Part shown: piece by piece, positions 9,844 through 21,300 of the stretch | How the letters are laid out: each line of letters opens with the position of its first letter | Numbering within the stretch: the stretch's first letter is position 1 | Assembly (NCBI RefSeq): GCF_000005505.3 | Contig: NC_016135.3 | Span: 9,022,613-9,086,612, forward strand | Direction of reading: 5' to 3' | Source of the DNA: Brachypodium distachyon | Lineage: Eukaryota > Streptophyta > Magnoliopsida > Poales > Poaceae | Length of the DNA stretch: 64,000 nucleotides | Translations under genes and position numbers: made by a program | The notes under the pieces: generated by a model | Database searches by the model: none | What the model was told of the DNA's origin: nothing | Seen by the model: the letters and a program-made list of their open reading frames with translations, nothing else

Positions 9844-11640
9844 GAAAGCGCGCTCGTCGAGTTCCTCCGTGAGCGATGGGAAATCTTTGCCTGGGTCCCA
9901 GCTGACATGCCAGGCATCCCTAGGGAACTCGCCGAGCATGAACTACGTGTGGATGAGAACGCTAAGCCGGTTCGACAACCCATGCGGCGTTTCTCAGAAC
10001 CAAAGTGCAAGGCTATTGGGGAGGAAGTCAAGCGCCTTCTTGAGGCCAAGTTCATTCGGGAGATAAAACAAGCAACCTGGGTCGCAAACCCCGTTCTTGT
10101 CTCGAAAAAGAATACAAAGGCCTTGCGCATGTGTGTTGACTTCACGTCACTCAACAAACACTGCCCCAAGGACCACTTCCCCCTGCCTCGGATCGACCAG
10201 ATTGTCGACTCGACTGCGGGCTACTCAGGCTACCACCAGATCTGACTCAAGGTCGAGGATGAGGAAAAGACCGCGTTCGTCACACCATACGGCGTCTTCT
10301 GCTACACGACGATGTCTTTCGGGTCCGAAACGCAGGAGCCACGTACCAACGCTGCATGCAGGCCTGTCTACAATCACAACTCGGTGACAACATCGAAGTA
10401 TATATAGACGACATCGTCATCAAGTCCAAGAAGGAGGTCGATCTGCTGAAGGATATACGCCAAACATTCGATAACCTCGACAAGTACAAAATCAATCTCA
10501 ACCCCACAAAGTGCACCTTCCGGGTCCCTGTCGGGCAGTTGCTTGGTTACTTCTTGTCAGCAAGAGGAATCGAGGCGAACCCAACCAAGATCAAAGCCAT
10601 CTTAACGATGAGCGAGCCGACGAAACTACATAACATCCAAGAACTCACCGGACGACTCGCCGCGCTGAGTATATTCATCAGCAAGCTTGGCGAAAAGGCT
10701 CTGCCTTTCTATCATCTCTTGAAGAAGAAGGAGGAAGACATCGCTTGGACCCTAGAGGCCAGCACAACTTTCGTCGGCCTGAAAAGGTTGTTGTCAACTT
10801 CTCCGGTGCTCGTGGCACCCCGAGAGGATGAACAACTGCTGCTGTACATCGCAGCCACCAATCAGGTGGTTAGTACGGCCCTCATCGTCGAGCGACCCGA
10901 AGAAGGCAAGACTCACGGCGTCCAACGTCCAGTCTACTACCTCAGCGAGGTCCTATCTCCGACCAAGCAGCGCTACCCGCATTACTAGAAGCTTGCGTAC
11001 GACGTCTTTATGACAGCCCGTAAGCTTCGGCACTACTTTGAGCACCCGATCGTGGTGGTCAGTGAGGCACCGCTAGCCAATATACTCAACAACCCGGAGG
11101 CGACAGGACGAGTCGCCGAATGGGGCATCGAGCTCTCCCCTCGTAACATAACTTACAAGCGGAGGAAATCTATCAAGTCACAAGTCCTCCCTGACTTTAT
11201 CGCCGAATGGACAGAGGCCCAGGCTCCGGGTCCACCTGACATGTCCAGCTCGTGGACGATATACTTTGACGGGTCTAAGAGGCACGAAGTAGCTGGCGCC
11301 GGCATCGTCCTAATCTCACCCAAGGGCGACCGGCTGCGCTATGTGCTCCAGATGCATTTCCGTAGCCCCTCCTACAATGAGGCTGAGTACGAAGCGCTTC
11401 TACATGGCATGCGCATGGCCAAAGCCTACGGTGCTACTCGATTCTTGATCTACGGCGACTCCTACCTGGTTGTTCAGCAAACGATTAAATTATGTGACGT
11501 TGTCTCCAAGACAATGACGCCTACCGCGAGGCATACAAAACGCTAGAGGCGCAATTCGAAGGCTGCGAGCTTCATCATATTGGCCGTGCCAGTAACGACG
11601 AGGCCGACTACCTGGCCAACCTTGGCTCAACCTGAGTACC
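9844..11640 (+). pseudogene. RT-RNase H region of P, inactivated
   Basis: Reverse transcriptase is recognisable from ESALVEFLRERW through RMCVDFTSLNKHCPKD and PLPRIDQIVDSTAG. A 27-nt in-frame gap at about 10220 removes the nine residues holding the first catalytic Asp (G2 has CDLLSFLDV there). A TGA at 10243 fits CGA to TGA. A one-base loss near 10322 shifts frame before NAGATYQRC. The YIDD box is at 10401-10412. A TAG at 10986 falls where Gln is expected (HYQKLAYD). RNase H (11246 on) keeps IYFDGSK, NEAEYEALLHG and YGDS acidic residues, then shifts frame near 11515. Non-functional. Confidence 0.85.
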
Positions 11641-13040
11641 CGTCCCGCCAGGAGTGTTCCTGGAGTCAATCCACCAGAGATCCATCAAGGAAAAGGGTTC
11701 GCCTACCCCCAAGCCCTCATCGAGCAAAGGAGGCGCATTCCACCTTGATCTCGTTGACTCACAAACACCAGCCACCCCAGAGGTCGCAAGCGGTGAAGAG
11801 GAGTCGGACGAGGTTCTAATGGTCGAGCCAACCTGGATGCAGCCGTTCATAATGTACATGACATGACAGGAACTTCCCGATGATGTGGCCGAGGCTCGTC
11901 ACATTGTACGACGCTCAAAGGTCTTTACCGTCATTGAGGGAGAACTCTACAAGCGAAGCGTCACCGGTGTATTGCAGCGCTGCATCGTACCCGAAGAAGG
12001 ACGTGAGCTATTACTTGACATCCACCAAGGCACCTGTGGACATCATGCCAGCAGCCGCACAATCGCGGCAAAGGCATTTCGAGCCGGTTCTACTGGCCAA
12101 CAGCGCTGCGCGACGCCGCCAACATCATGACTAATTGCGAGGCATGTCAGATGTTCACCTGCAAACCGCACGCACCCGCCTCGGAACTGAAGACAATCCC
12201 CCTGGCCTGGCCTTTCACCCAATGGGGACTCGACATGGTGGGTCCACTACGTAAATCCAAGGAGGGTGGTCACACCCTACTCCTGGTCGCCATCGACAAA
12301 TTCTCCAAATGGATTGAGGCTATGCCGGTTACCAACCAGGCGGGCAGGATTGCCTTTACTTTCTTCCGCTCGATCGTCTTCCGCTTCGGAGTTCCGCACA
12401 GCATCATCACAGACAACGGCTCCAGGTTCATCTCCAATGAGTTTCAAGACTTCTGTGAGAAGATGGGGATACACCTCAACTACGCCTCCGTGGCGCACCC
12501 CAAAACCAACGGTCAAGTCGAAAAGGCCAACGGCTCATGACTCCCCTGCACCGAGCAGCTGGAGCCTGGGTTGAGGAGCTACCCTCTGTCCTGTGGAGCT
12601 TGCGGACAACTCCAAACGGCTGCACAAAATTTACACCGTTCTTCATGGTGTATGGTGCTAAGGCCGTCCTCCCCTCCGACGTCAGGTTCAATGCACCTCG
12701 AGTCACGGCTTACTCCGGACCTGACGTCGACATGCCAATGCAGGACGCCCTCGATGCGGTCGATGAGGCTCGCGATATTGCCCTAGCTCGAGTAGCTGCC
12801 TATCAGCAGAGTCTGCGCAATTACCACAATCACCGACTACCCCCCCGATCTTTCGTTGAGGGCGACCTAGTCATTCGGCTCAGGCTGAAAGGGCATCATA
12901 AACTTGAGTCCCCTTGGGAGGGACCCTACGTGATCACAAAAGTGGTGCCTGGTGGCGCATACTACCTCAAATACATGAAGACCGACGTAACCTACAACAG
13001 GCCTTGGAACGTTGCGCAACTACGGCGTTTCTACGCCTAA
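11641..13040 (+). pseudogene. integrase region of P, inactivated
   Basis: The linker (GVFLESIHQRSIKEKG) leads to an HHCC-type region with GTCGHHASSRTIAAKAF and NCEACQMF, then the catalytic core: GLDMVGP (first Asp), TDNGSRF (second Asp) and KTNGQVEKANG (Glu). Stops at 11633 and 11865 are TGA where Arg is expected. A loss of about 30 nt plus a frame change at 12536 separates the core from the C-terminal part, DPLHRAAGAWVEELPSVLW onward, which ends in RPWNVAQLRRFYA and TAA at 13038. Confidence 0.85.
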
Positions 13041-14054
13041 GAGCTCTACAGTTTCATGTCAACTTTTATCCTTTTTCCATAAAGGCTAGTTTCAGCTTTA
13101 ATACTTTTTCCTTTATATCTGTACTCCGGTACTCAATAAAGTAATGATCTTTTCTCTTTACTCAGAGATAGGTTCGTAGACTCGGACGCACCCGACACTC
13201 GGGGGCTGCGTCCCGTTGACCCCTAAACAGTCTTGAACGCACCCGATCGGTCGGTGCTCTGTTCAGTCGACTCAGCTAAGACTCGGACGCACCCGACACT
13301 CGGGGGCTGCGTCCCCTCCACCCCTAAACACTCTTGAACGCACCCGATCCGTTGGTGCTCTGTTCAATCGACTCAGCTAAGACTCGGACGCACCCAACAC
13401 TCGGGGGATGCGTCCCGTCGACCCCTAAACAGTCTTGGACGCAGCCGATCCGTCGGTGCCTTGTTCAATCGACTCATCTAACGGACCTTGACGCACCCAA
13501 CCCTCGGAGGCTGCGTCCCGTCGATACTACAACGGTCTTGGCCGCACCCCTCACTCGGGGGCTGTGCCCAATCGACTCGTCCGACAGTCTTGGCTGCACC
13601 CCTCACTCGGGGGTTGTGCCCAATCGGTTCATCTAACAGTCTTGGCAGCGTCCAATCGACTCGTACAACAGTCTTGGCCGCACCCTTCACACGGGGGCTG
13701 CGCCCAATCGACTCATCAAGTAGGTCCTAACACCGAAGAATTTGGGTCTCTCCCCAACTGCAAGCAGTTACGCACAGACCCGGGGGCTACTCCCATCGGG
13801 AGCGCTGGTCGCGCAACCGACTTACTCCCATCGGGAGCCCTCGGTCATCAAGCTACATTCAAGACTCGCAGTTCAAGATCCATCAAAGCTGGACTCAATC
13901 GCAAGAAAACAAGGAATTTCATTACAAAAGCGCAAGCCTCCGCAATTACAATTTGAGTCCAGTCACGACTCCTTACAGTCGCAACCGGACTCGGGGGCTA
14001 CTCCCATCGGGACCGCTGGTCGCGAACCCGATCTACTCTGCAGAAGGCTTCAAG
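13041..14054 (+). repeat. 3' UTR of P with ~101-bp tandem repeats
   Basis: Three units of 101 bp start at 13179, 13280 and 13381 with GACTCGGACGCACCC; a fourth, more diverged, starts near 13483, and half-units of about 50 bp continue to 13716. Each unit is itself two related halves ending in CGACTCA. From 13770 a second motif, GGGGGCTACTCCCATCGGGA, recurs near 13990. Such variable tandem repeats are known in 3' UTRs of Tat-type retrotransposons. They lie between the converging pol and antisense genes. Confidence 0.85.
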
Positions 14055-14802
14055 CTACAACCCTCTTGCATCCTGCCAGATGATGATCTTCTTAGCCTTG
14101 TAACATCCCAAAATTTCAAACCTTTCATATGCATTGCATCCATGAGCATCATGCCACAATTGCATATTTGAATTCAGATTTGAATCTCAAAAGGCTTTTA
14201 AAAAGATTTTATTTCAAAGTAAACCCTAGGGTTTTCACCCATTTGAGCTTTGGATCTTCAAACCAATAAGGTTTATTTATAAAAGGGGTTTATTGCATAA
14301 ATGAGCTATCCCATAATTTTTGGATAATTTTTGGAGTTGAAAAACTATTTTATTTAAATAGTTAGTTAGCCCTAAAGGCATTTATAGGGCAAATGTATTT
14401 TTATATATTTTATTTTGAAGGAAAATTACTCCCAAAAGTTGAATCATGATAAAACATGATTTTACAAATTTTCTGGAATTTATTTGGGCAAATTTGGAGT
14501 TCAAAATCAAATGTTATCAAAGAAATGAGAAAAAGGGAAAAAAGAAAAGAAAAAAAAAGAGAAAACCGGACCGGTCTGACTGCCCGGGCCGAACCCACCC
14601 AGATCCGACCGCGCTTGAACCGACCGAGCCAGCCCAGCCACTCGCGCGCGCGCTGAGCCGCTGAAAGGTGGGGCCCACCTGTCAGGGTCTTCGTCCTCAC
14701 GGGGAAAGCTCCCGTGATCTCCGCCGCCAACCCACGCCGCGCCGTCGCCGTGACGCCCGCCCCACTGATCCCGGCCTTCCCGAAGCAAGCTGCCCGCGTC
14801 CC

Positions 14803-14809
14803 TATAAAG
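14803..14809 (+). promoter_or_regulatory. TATA box of LTR T2
   Basis: TATAAAG stands just upstream of the GC-rich, possibly transcribed block. T3 has TATAAAAG at the equivalent place (28091-28098), and T1 and T4 have TATA- or TTTAAAG-like motifs there on the minus strand. Confidence 0.6.
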
Positions 14810-15927
14810 TCAGCGCGCCTCGCATCCTTTTCCCTCTCTTGCTCTCCCGAATCCTCACGCCCATGCCGCCCAATTCCTCGCCGCATCGCACGGACGCCGC
14901 CGCGTTTTTGGGTCACCGCCGAGGAGCTCGGTGAGCTATTCTCGAAGCCGCTTGCCCTCTCTTGTTCGCCTCTCTCTTGTGCACGTCGTGACGCGGTCCG
15001 CTTTCCTTTTTGTGCATCGCAGCTCGCCGACGACCACCACCCGGAGATCCGCCGCCGCCCGCCGTCTCCGCGTCGTCCTAGGCAAGCGCGTCGTCGACCC
15101 CGAGGAGCGCCGACCCTGTCCTCGTCTTCGCCGTGCCGCGCCGCCTCGTCTCTGCCCTTCCCCGAGCCCGGCCGTCGCCGGAATCGCCCCATGCCGCCGC
15201 CCCGGGCCGTCTCCGCCGCTCGCCGGAAACCTAGCCGGACCGAAGGTGAGCCTGAGAGCCCCTGGCCGTTCGATCTTTATCAACGGCTCAGATTAGATCG
15301 GATTAATTCTTTTAAACGAACCGGTACCGACCAATAGGGAGCTGACACATGGCACTTTAATTGAAAATAAAAATGTAATTTTAATCCCCCAGTTTAGAAG
15401 AAATGGCACTTTTGGAGAAAAGCCCCTGTAACTTCAAAAGCTTATAACTTTTAAACCCTTTGGCCAAATTTGGCAAACTTGTCCTTTTTGGAAAGCTCTC
15501 AACCTGTAGAATCTTTTGGCACTGTTCAATTTAAAATTAGAACTTTTGAACCACAGTCAAATTACAGAAAGGCTTTTAATGCCATTTAATGCATAACTAT
15601 ATATTTAGAAATTCTTTTTAATTGAAACCAGTGCCCAAAAATTTGTTTTATTATCCTCTGTCCATCGGGACAGAGAAATAAACTTTTTGAATTAAATTAT
15701 ATGGCTGATGCCAATAAATCTATAATTTAGGGTTTTAATCAATTGTTTTTGCCTTTTGTTTAAAACCGTAATGCATTATTTTTTAATTGCTAATGCTTAG
15801 GATCAGTTGATCACCCAAATAAAATAAACCCAATCATGTCACATGCTTGCATCGCATCATAGCATACATTTTTTGTCATGATGTGAATGGTGTGTTTATG
15901 TATGTGTATGTTTGTTTGTTTGTATAG

Positions 15928-15987
15928 TTTTCTCAGAGAGCGAACCTTGTGATTGTGACGAGTGTTTGAACTCCAACCGCTACCAAG
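15928..15987 (+). other. conserved LTR mini-exon, T2 copy
   Basis: Sixty nt between acceptor TTTGTATAG and donor AAG/GCAAGT (GC type). Phase 1 on both sides; the reading SESEPCDCDECLNSN is open. The long open frame through the GC-rich block (to 15245, donor GTGAGC) also ends in phase 1, so splicing 15245 to 15928 would keep one frame. Function unknown; transcript evidence is needed. Confidence 0.65.
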
Positions 15988-18356
15988 GCAAGTTCACTTT
16001 GATCATGTCCTGTTACTGTTTGTTTTTAAAATACTTATGCATTAGAGTTGTTTGTAGAAATGCATTGATAGAACTATTACTCGTACTTATGCTAGCTATG
16101 ATTGACCTACAAGCTATAGGGTTACCTTTGCCATGAATCCTCCACCAATAGCCATCGTGATTAGTATTGCTTAGCCATGCTATGTTAGTAAACGTGGGAG
16201 GGAATCTCAATCACTGTGAAATGATGACGTGGAGTGATTTTGGAAACTTGGCAAAACAACCCTAATGAACCATCCTGGGTGGACTGCTTTGAGATTTTGA
16301 GATGTTATGCGACGTCAGGTCCATTTCTATGGGTCCCTCTGAGTCGAGTCTCCGTGGATTCGGAGATGGATCGTCCATGGACGTCTCTTCTGTGGATTCG
16401 GGGAGCGCTTGCGTCGCAAATGTGGAATGCCACTTGGGGTATCAAAGACTGGACTAGTTTCCTGTTTAGTAGCTTCCAGTACAACCACATGGCAATATGG
16501 GCTCTGCCTGGATGGAGTAAGAAATGTTTACCCAGATCCGAGGGATTGTACTGAGGTAGTTGTGTAGGTGGGAGCGCGGGTCCCTCAGGCGGTATGGGTG
16601 AACATGTTCGGAAAATTCTTGAAGTCGATGCCGTTGCTACTCCACCCGGAGGACAGCAAGGGATTAACATGTCGAATTCTTGTGGGGAATGTGTACAACC
16701 TTTCGAGAGTGTCAAACTAAGTACTTAGCCGTGTCCCCGGTTACGGACAATTATGAGCAACTTGATATTGGGGCTGTAAGGAAGGTCTCACTCAGTCCAA
16801 CTTCTTAAAAAAAATAAATGGTTTGAACTTGGGTTTAGGAGCATTGATGTTTCTACTCAATGTCCTTAGTTTAATAGGAGCATCAGTGTTTCTACCCGGT
16901 GTCCATTAGTTAACAATAATGTAACAGTCAATTGTAGTAGGATAAATTATGTTTTGTTACCACGCCATAAAGCCTGAACCCCACTATACCTCAATTGCAT
17001 ATACTTGGTAGGATCTGTTATAACTTCCAGGTGAGCTTGCCAATACATTCAATGTATTGACCACGTAGTGGCTGCAATTAATAATGCAGGTGAATCTGAC
17101 GAAGAGTGAGGTTCGTCGATGTTCTTTGGGTCATGTGCTTACATTCCAACATGCTCTCTCCTCTGGGAGTAGTCGAGGCCCATTTGCTCCACTTTTTCTG
17201 CTGCCGTTTGAGAGACAATATTTTGTTATCTTGGAACTCTATTTGTTATGCTGACCCAAGGGGTTATGCAATTTTGTAAGTACAATTAAGTTTTGGATGA
17301 TACGATGTAATAAAGTACATTTTGACCTTTGTATCTTGGTATTACATTTTGAAACTGTGTGTGCTAGTGAGTCGATCCAGGGACTAGCACAAATAAGCAC
17401 AGAAATCGAACCCTTGTAAGGGGGCGGTCGCTTCAAGCCTGCACAGCGACTGCATCAAGGAAAGGCTGTACATCGACGCCCTCTTTCAGCTCAACTGGAG
17501 GATCAGCGACTCGACTCAGGTTGAGGTCAGGAACCTTGGCTCGGACGAAGACCAAGGCCAGCTTTGCTCCCTCCACCATCTGGCGGCGCAAAAGGTTTTT
17601 GAACACGGCTCCACTTTGGAATTCCAGTATCAAAGCTCCAAGACCCCTTGGCAACTCTCGATCAGGCCAGAAAGCCTGATAGATCCGGGTCAAAGCCTGG
17701 CCGCAAAGTTTGAAGTATTACCTGGTCTGATCGGCTCGATCACGAAGCAACACCAGGTCACGCCCCTTTGCCGGGTCAAACCAGATGGACACACAGTCTC
17801 CAGTCTGTAGTGACTTAAGGGCATCATCCACCGTCTGTCTTTCAGTTTTCGGGTCCTGTCGCATATCTGCTTAACCAAAGGAAACAGGTAAGGAAGGGAC
17901 AGTGTGGACAACCAGCATACACAAGGAACAACAAGATTCAACTCACATGCAAGTTGGGAACTCAGCGCCCGCAGCTCCTCAAACGTTGATGCCTTGCGCT
18001 GAATCACTGCTTTTAGCTGGGCCTTGACTGCCTGGAAGCCCCGGCGGGCATCCTGCATCAACGCCTTCGACTCCTTGGCGCGGTCCTCTGCTTCCTTCAC
18101 TAGACTCCGTATCAGTTCGGGCTCGTCTGTTTTGGGGGCAGAGGAGTCAGGCACATGAAAGAGTCCAGGACTCGATGAATCTTTAATCTACACAAGAAGG
18201 CCAACATTCAACTCCAGAAAGAACTCAGGCTCAAGAAACTCGAAATCAGCACAATCATCAAGTTTGTCAGAGACGAGTCACCAATTTATTCAGAAGCTCG
18301 ACTCGAGCACAGCCTTACACAAGAAGAACTACAAAACAAACGGAAGACTCTTATTT

Positions 18357-21300
18357 CTAGGTGTCTTCAGCGGGAGTCGCGTCGGGACCAGTCGCCACCC
18401 TCCCGGCATCCACGCTACCAAGTCGAGTAGCTAGGATGGTCGCGAGTTCTTCCCCCAATGTGAAGAATGGCGACAAGTCCACCTCTTCGCCGCTGTCCGA
18501 CTTAGGCAGCCCGGCCGCCACCCGCCGCAGAAGCTCCTCCTTGATCCCGTGGGCAAGCGCTAGCACGAAGGTCAACTCCGCTCCGGCATTTGTCTGTGCT
18601 CGGCTGAACTCGTCCAAAGGATCCGGATATGCACTGAAGAACTCAATGAGTCCTCCCAACGACTCCAGCACTGGCTCGTCAGGAAATACGTTCCTGATGA
18701 GGCCAACAAGCACCTTGGACGCCTCCTGAAGCTTGTCCTTTGCCTTGGCATTGACTCCAATGATTGAGTCAATCGCTTCACCAAGGGAACTCTTGCCCCT
18801 GCCAAACTGGATCTCCGCCTCTGGGCCGAGAAGCACTGCAGTTACAATGAGAGCGTTACCCTACGTGACTCGACAAAATATTAATGACTCAGCAAGTCAT
18901 AATGCTTACCAGTGACGGCTCGAGCAGCCCCGTTGAGTTGTTCGACCCAACGCCCTTCTTGCTTCAGCCGCTGGGCGACTAAGGCGTCAGCCGCCTCTCG
19001 AACAAGGCGATCCTCCGCCGCCTTCCTATCCGCCAACTCCTTGTAAAGATCCGCATGCTTCTGCTTCCAGGTTTTACACTGGAGTACAGCGGCATCCTTA
19101 AGGGAGTTGGCCTGAGAAAGATCGCCTGCGGTTCACAAAGAAGGTTGTGAGTGTCATCGAGCGACAGCAGCTTGGCACATCAAAGACAAACTCACCTTGT
19201 ATAGACGCCAACTCGCGTCGACACTCTTCCAACTCCCGTCGGAGACGGTCGCGTTCGATCTTCATTTGCTCATGGCGATCGACAAATTCCGCAACAGAAC
19301 TAACGATTGGCTGCAAAAAAGTATCGTCAAGTCATCTAATGTGTCGCACAAGTGGCACCCGAGGTACCACCGCTGCGCGACGCGTGGGCCCCGTCCCCGA
19401 GTTCCCGGGAAGGTTCCATCCCGGGCAGCGGCTACGAGCGGTCCGGCAAGCTACCAGCTCGGAAGGGCTAGCGGGGCTTCGGGGATATTCCCGCTTGGGC
19501 ACCTCCCGGGAAGCCGCTTCCCGGGGGAGGTTCCCGGGTGCGTTGGGCCCGGGCGCTTCCCGGGGGGCGACTTGCCGGGACAGGGGGTTCCCGGGCGCAT
19601 GCCCTCGCCTCAAGCGTGGGCCCCAGTAGGCAGATCAACAGCGCCACGAGGGCGCGTGGCGGGCGTGGGGTGCGTGGCCCCACCGGGGCAAGGAGTAAGG
19701 CACACGGCTCATTAAATGAGCCGACAGGAGGGGCGTTACCCGTCCAAGTCAAGCAAACAGTGGCTGTCCAATCCTACTCTAGGGTTTTAGACCCCTAGCT
19801 GAGGAGGCGGCGTCCATGCGCGCCACCAGCTCACCGAGGGAGAGCTGTATGCCTCTCCACTTGGCATTTGTAGCCCATGCACCGTGGCGCCTGTGGCATC
19901 CCCTTGAGTATAAAAGGAGGACCCTCGCCAGCAGTCAAAGGGTTCAGGTTCTACTCAGTTGAGGTTCCAGTTCCGGTAAAGTCCTCCACGTTCGCAAGCT
20001 TGGTTAGTTCTGGGTAGCAGGTAGTGTAGGCAAGGGAAGAGACAAAGACAGCCCGGGGACATCCCCCCAGCAAGGTGTAAACACTTAATCTTGAATCAAT
20101 ACCAGCTCAGACAAGCAGGACGTAGGGTTTTATACCTTCGGGTGGCCCGAACCTGGGTACGAACGTGCGTGCAGGTGTTCTTTGATTAGTGCGCACTTCC
20201 AGTGCGTGATTTCGCCGGCCCCGCAGGGCCCATCGGCCAAGCCGGCGATCGCCGGGGCGAACCCCGATGCCCTTGCCGAACCTAAAAGGGGCCCGTGACC
20301 GCACGCCCTCGGTGTCGGAGCACTGTGCGACGACATCAGGCGCGCCAGGTAGGGGGCGCGGGAGAAGAACTCGCCAGCGGTTGCCGGCAGCATCGTTTGA
20401 ATCGACGTCGGCCTCGCCTTCTTCGTCGACGAGACTAGTCACCATGCCTCCCAAGCGGGCTGGTGATCCTCGCATAGACTCGCGTGAAGCCCCAGCGGCG
20501 CACATGCGGTCGCATGACGTGCGACCCGAGTCGGGGGCTCAGGAGAACCCCGAGTCCTCAAGGGTGCAGCAAGAACAGCTACCTCCCCCGCCTCCCCGGC
20601 CGTCTGCCGACAATCGGGCGAGGGGACCGGCTGCCCCCAGTGCCGGGACTAGTCGCGCGAGCGCGCATGTTGCCGCCCGCACCGGGCAACGGGTTGAGTC
20701 GCGGGCCGAGGATGCTCAGCGACAGCGGCACCAGGAGCATACCGCATCGCAGGCGACCCCCGGGGGCTCGCACCCTGCGCACCGGGAGGCGTCCGGGGCC
20801 AGAGCGGGAAGCAGCCGCTCGGGAAACTGGCTGCCCCCCGCACGAACCCCGGCGGAAGCCATCATCACTGCACGCGTCATGGTGCGGTACGAACTGCAGC
20901 AAGGCCCGCCGGCGCATGAGACGCGGGGCGAGGAGTTAGATGCGCTCCTCGCCCTGGCCGCCCAGCAGCCGGAAAGCAAGGGCGCCTCGGTAGGCTCTGG
21001 CCACGGGCAGAACCCGGAGCGCGGGGACGCGCCACCCGCCTCGCGACAGGGGGAGAATCCTCCCCCTCCGTAGGGAGGCCAAGGAGACGGGGGCCCGGAG
21101 GGGTCCTCGAACTCGTCGCCCACCATTCCGAGGGGCGACGCGCGCGGCATCTTGAATGCCCGCCAGCAAGAGGATTTGAGCCGGCGCTTGGAGCGCCGGT
21201 GCAGGCGCGAGGTGGAGCTCCAGCGCCCACAGGAGCAGGAAGACTCTCCCCTGGGCCCCGAGGATGGTTGCACCGCGTTCACACGCGAGTTGCGGCGGGT

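Larger units (their letters stand above)
14099..17435 (+). mobile_element. Tekay-like solo LTR T2
   Basis: A complete 3,337-bp LTR, TGTAACATCCC to GGTCGCTTCA, flanked by the perfect 5-bp duplication AGCCT (14094-14098 and 17436-17440). No internal region, so it is a solo LTR left by LTR-LTR recombination. It has a GC-rich block (14570-15250) after a TATA box at 14803, a splice donor AAG/GTGAGC at 15245/15246 and a mini-exon at 15928. It is inserted in the last exon of AS2. Confidence 0.95.
14055..18187 (-). pseudogene. antisense gene AS2 of element P (C-terminal paralogue)
   Basis: Minus strand. Exon 18187-17947 follows a TGTAG acceptor and encodes a charged helical segment (EAEDRAKESKALMQDARR). 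A GT-AG intron 17946-17867 (80 nt) leads in phase to an exon with SIWFDPAKGRDLVLLRD and LTRIYQAFWPDRELPRGLG. Solo LTR T2 splits this exon; joined across its AGCCT duplication, the frame runs on to a TAG at 14055-14057. An in-frame TAA near 17718 sits where Gln would fit. The domain resembles the C-terminal part of the grass putative gypsy-type transposon proteins (Transposase_28 type) and parallels the end of AS1. No start is visible, so it may be a 5'-truncated copy or an alternative 3' end of AS1. Confidence 0.6.

Noticed and set aside
9061..13040. Endogenous pararetrovirus
   Set aside because: The order protease, RT, RNase H, integrase with LTRs and target duplications is that of a gypsy retrotransposon; no movement or coat protein was seen.
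13179..13716. CRISPR-like regular repeats
   Set aside because: Head-to-tail tandem units without unique spacers, in a retrotransposon 3' UTR of a plant genome.
17697..17721. Intron in AS2 between GTAATA and GGCCAG
   Set aside because: Only 25 nt, too short; the unspliced frame continues sensibly across it apart from one TAA.
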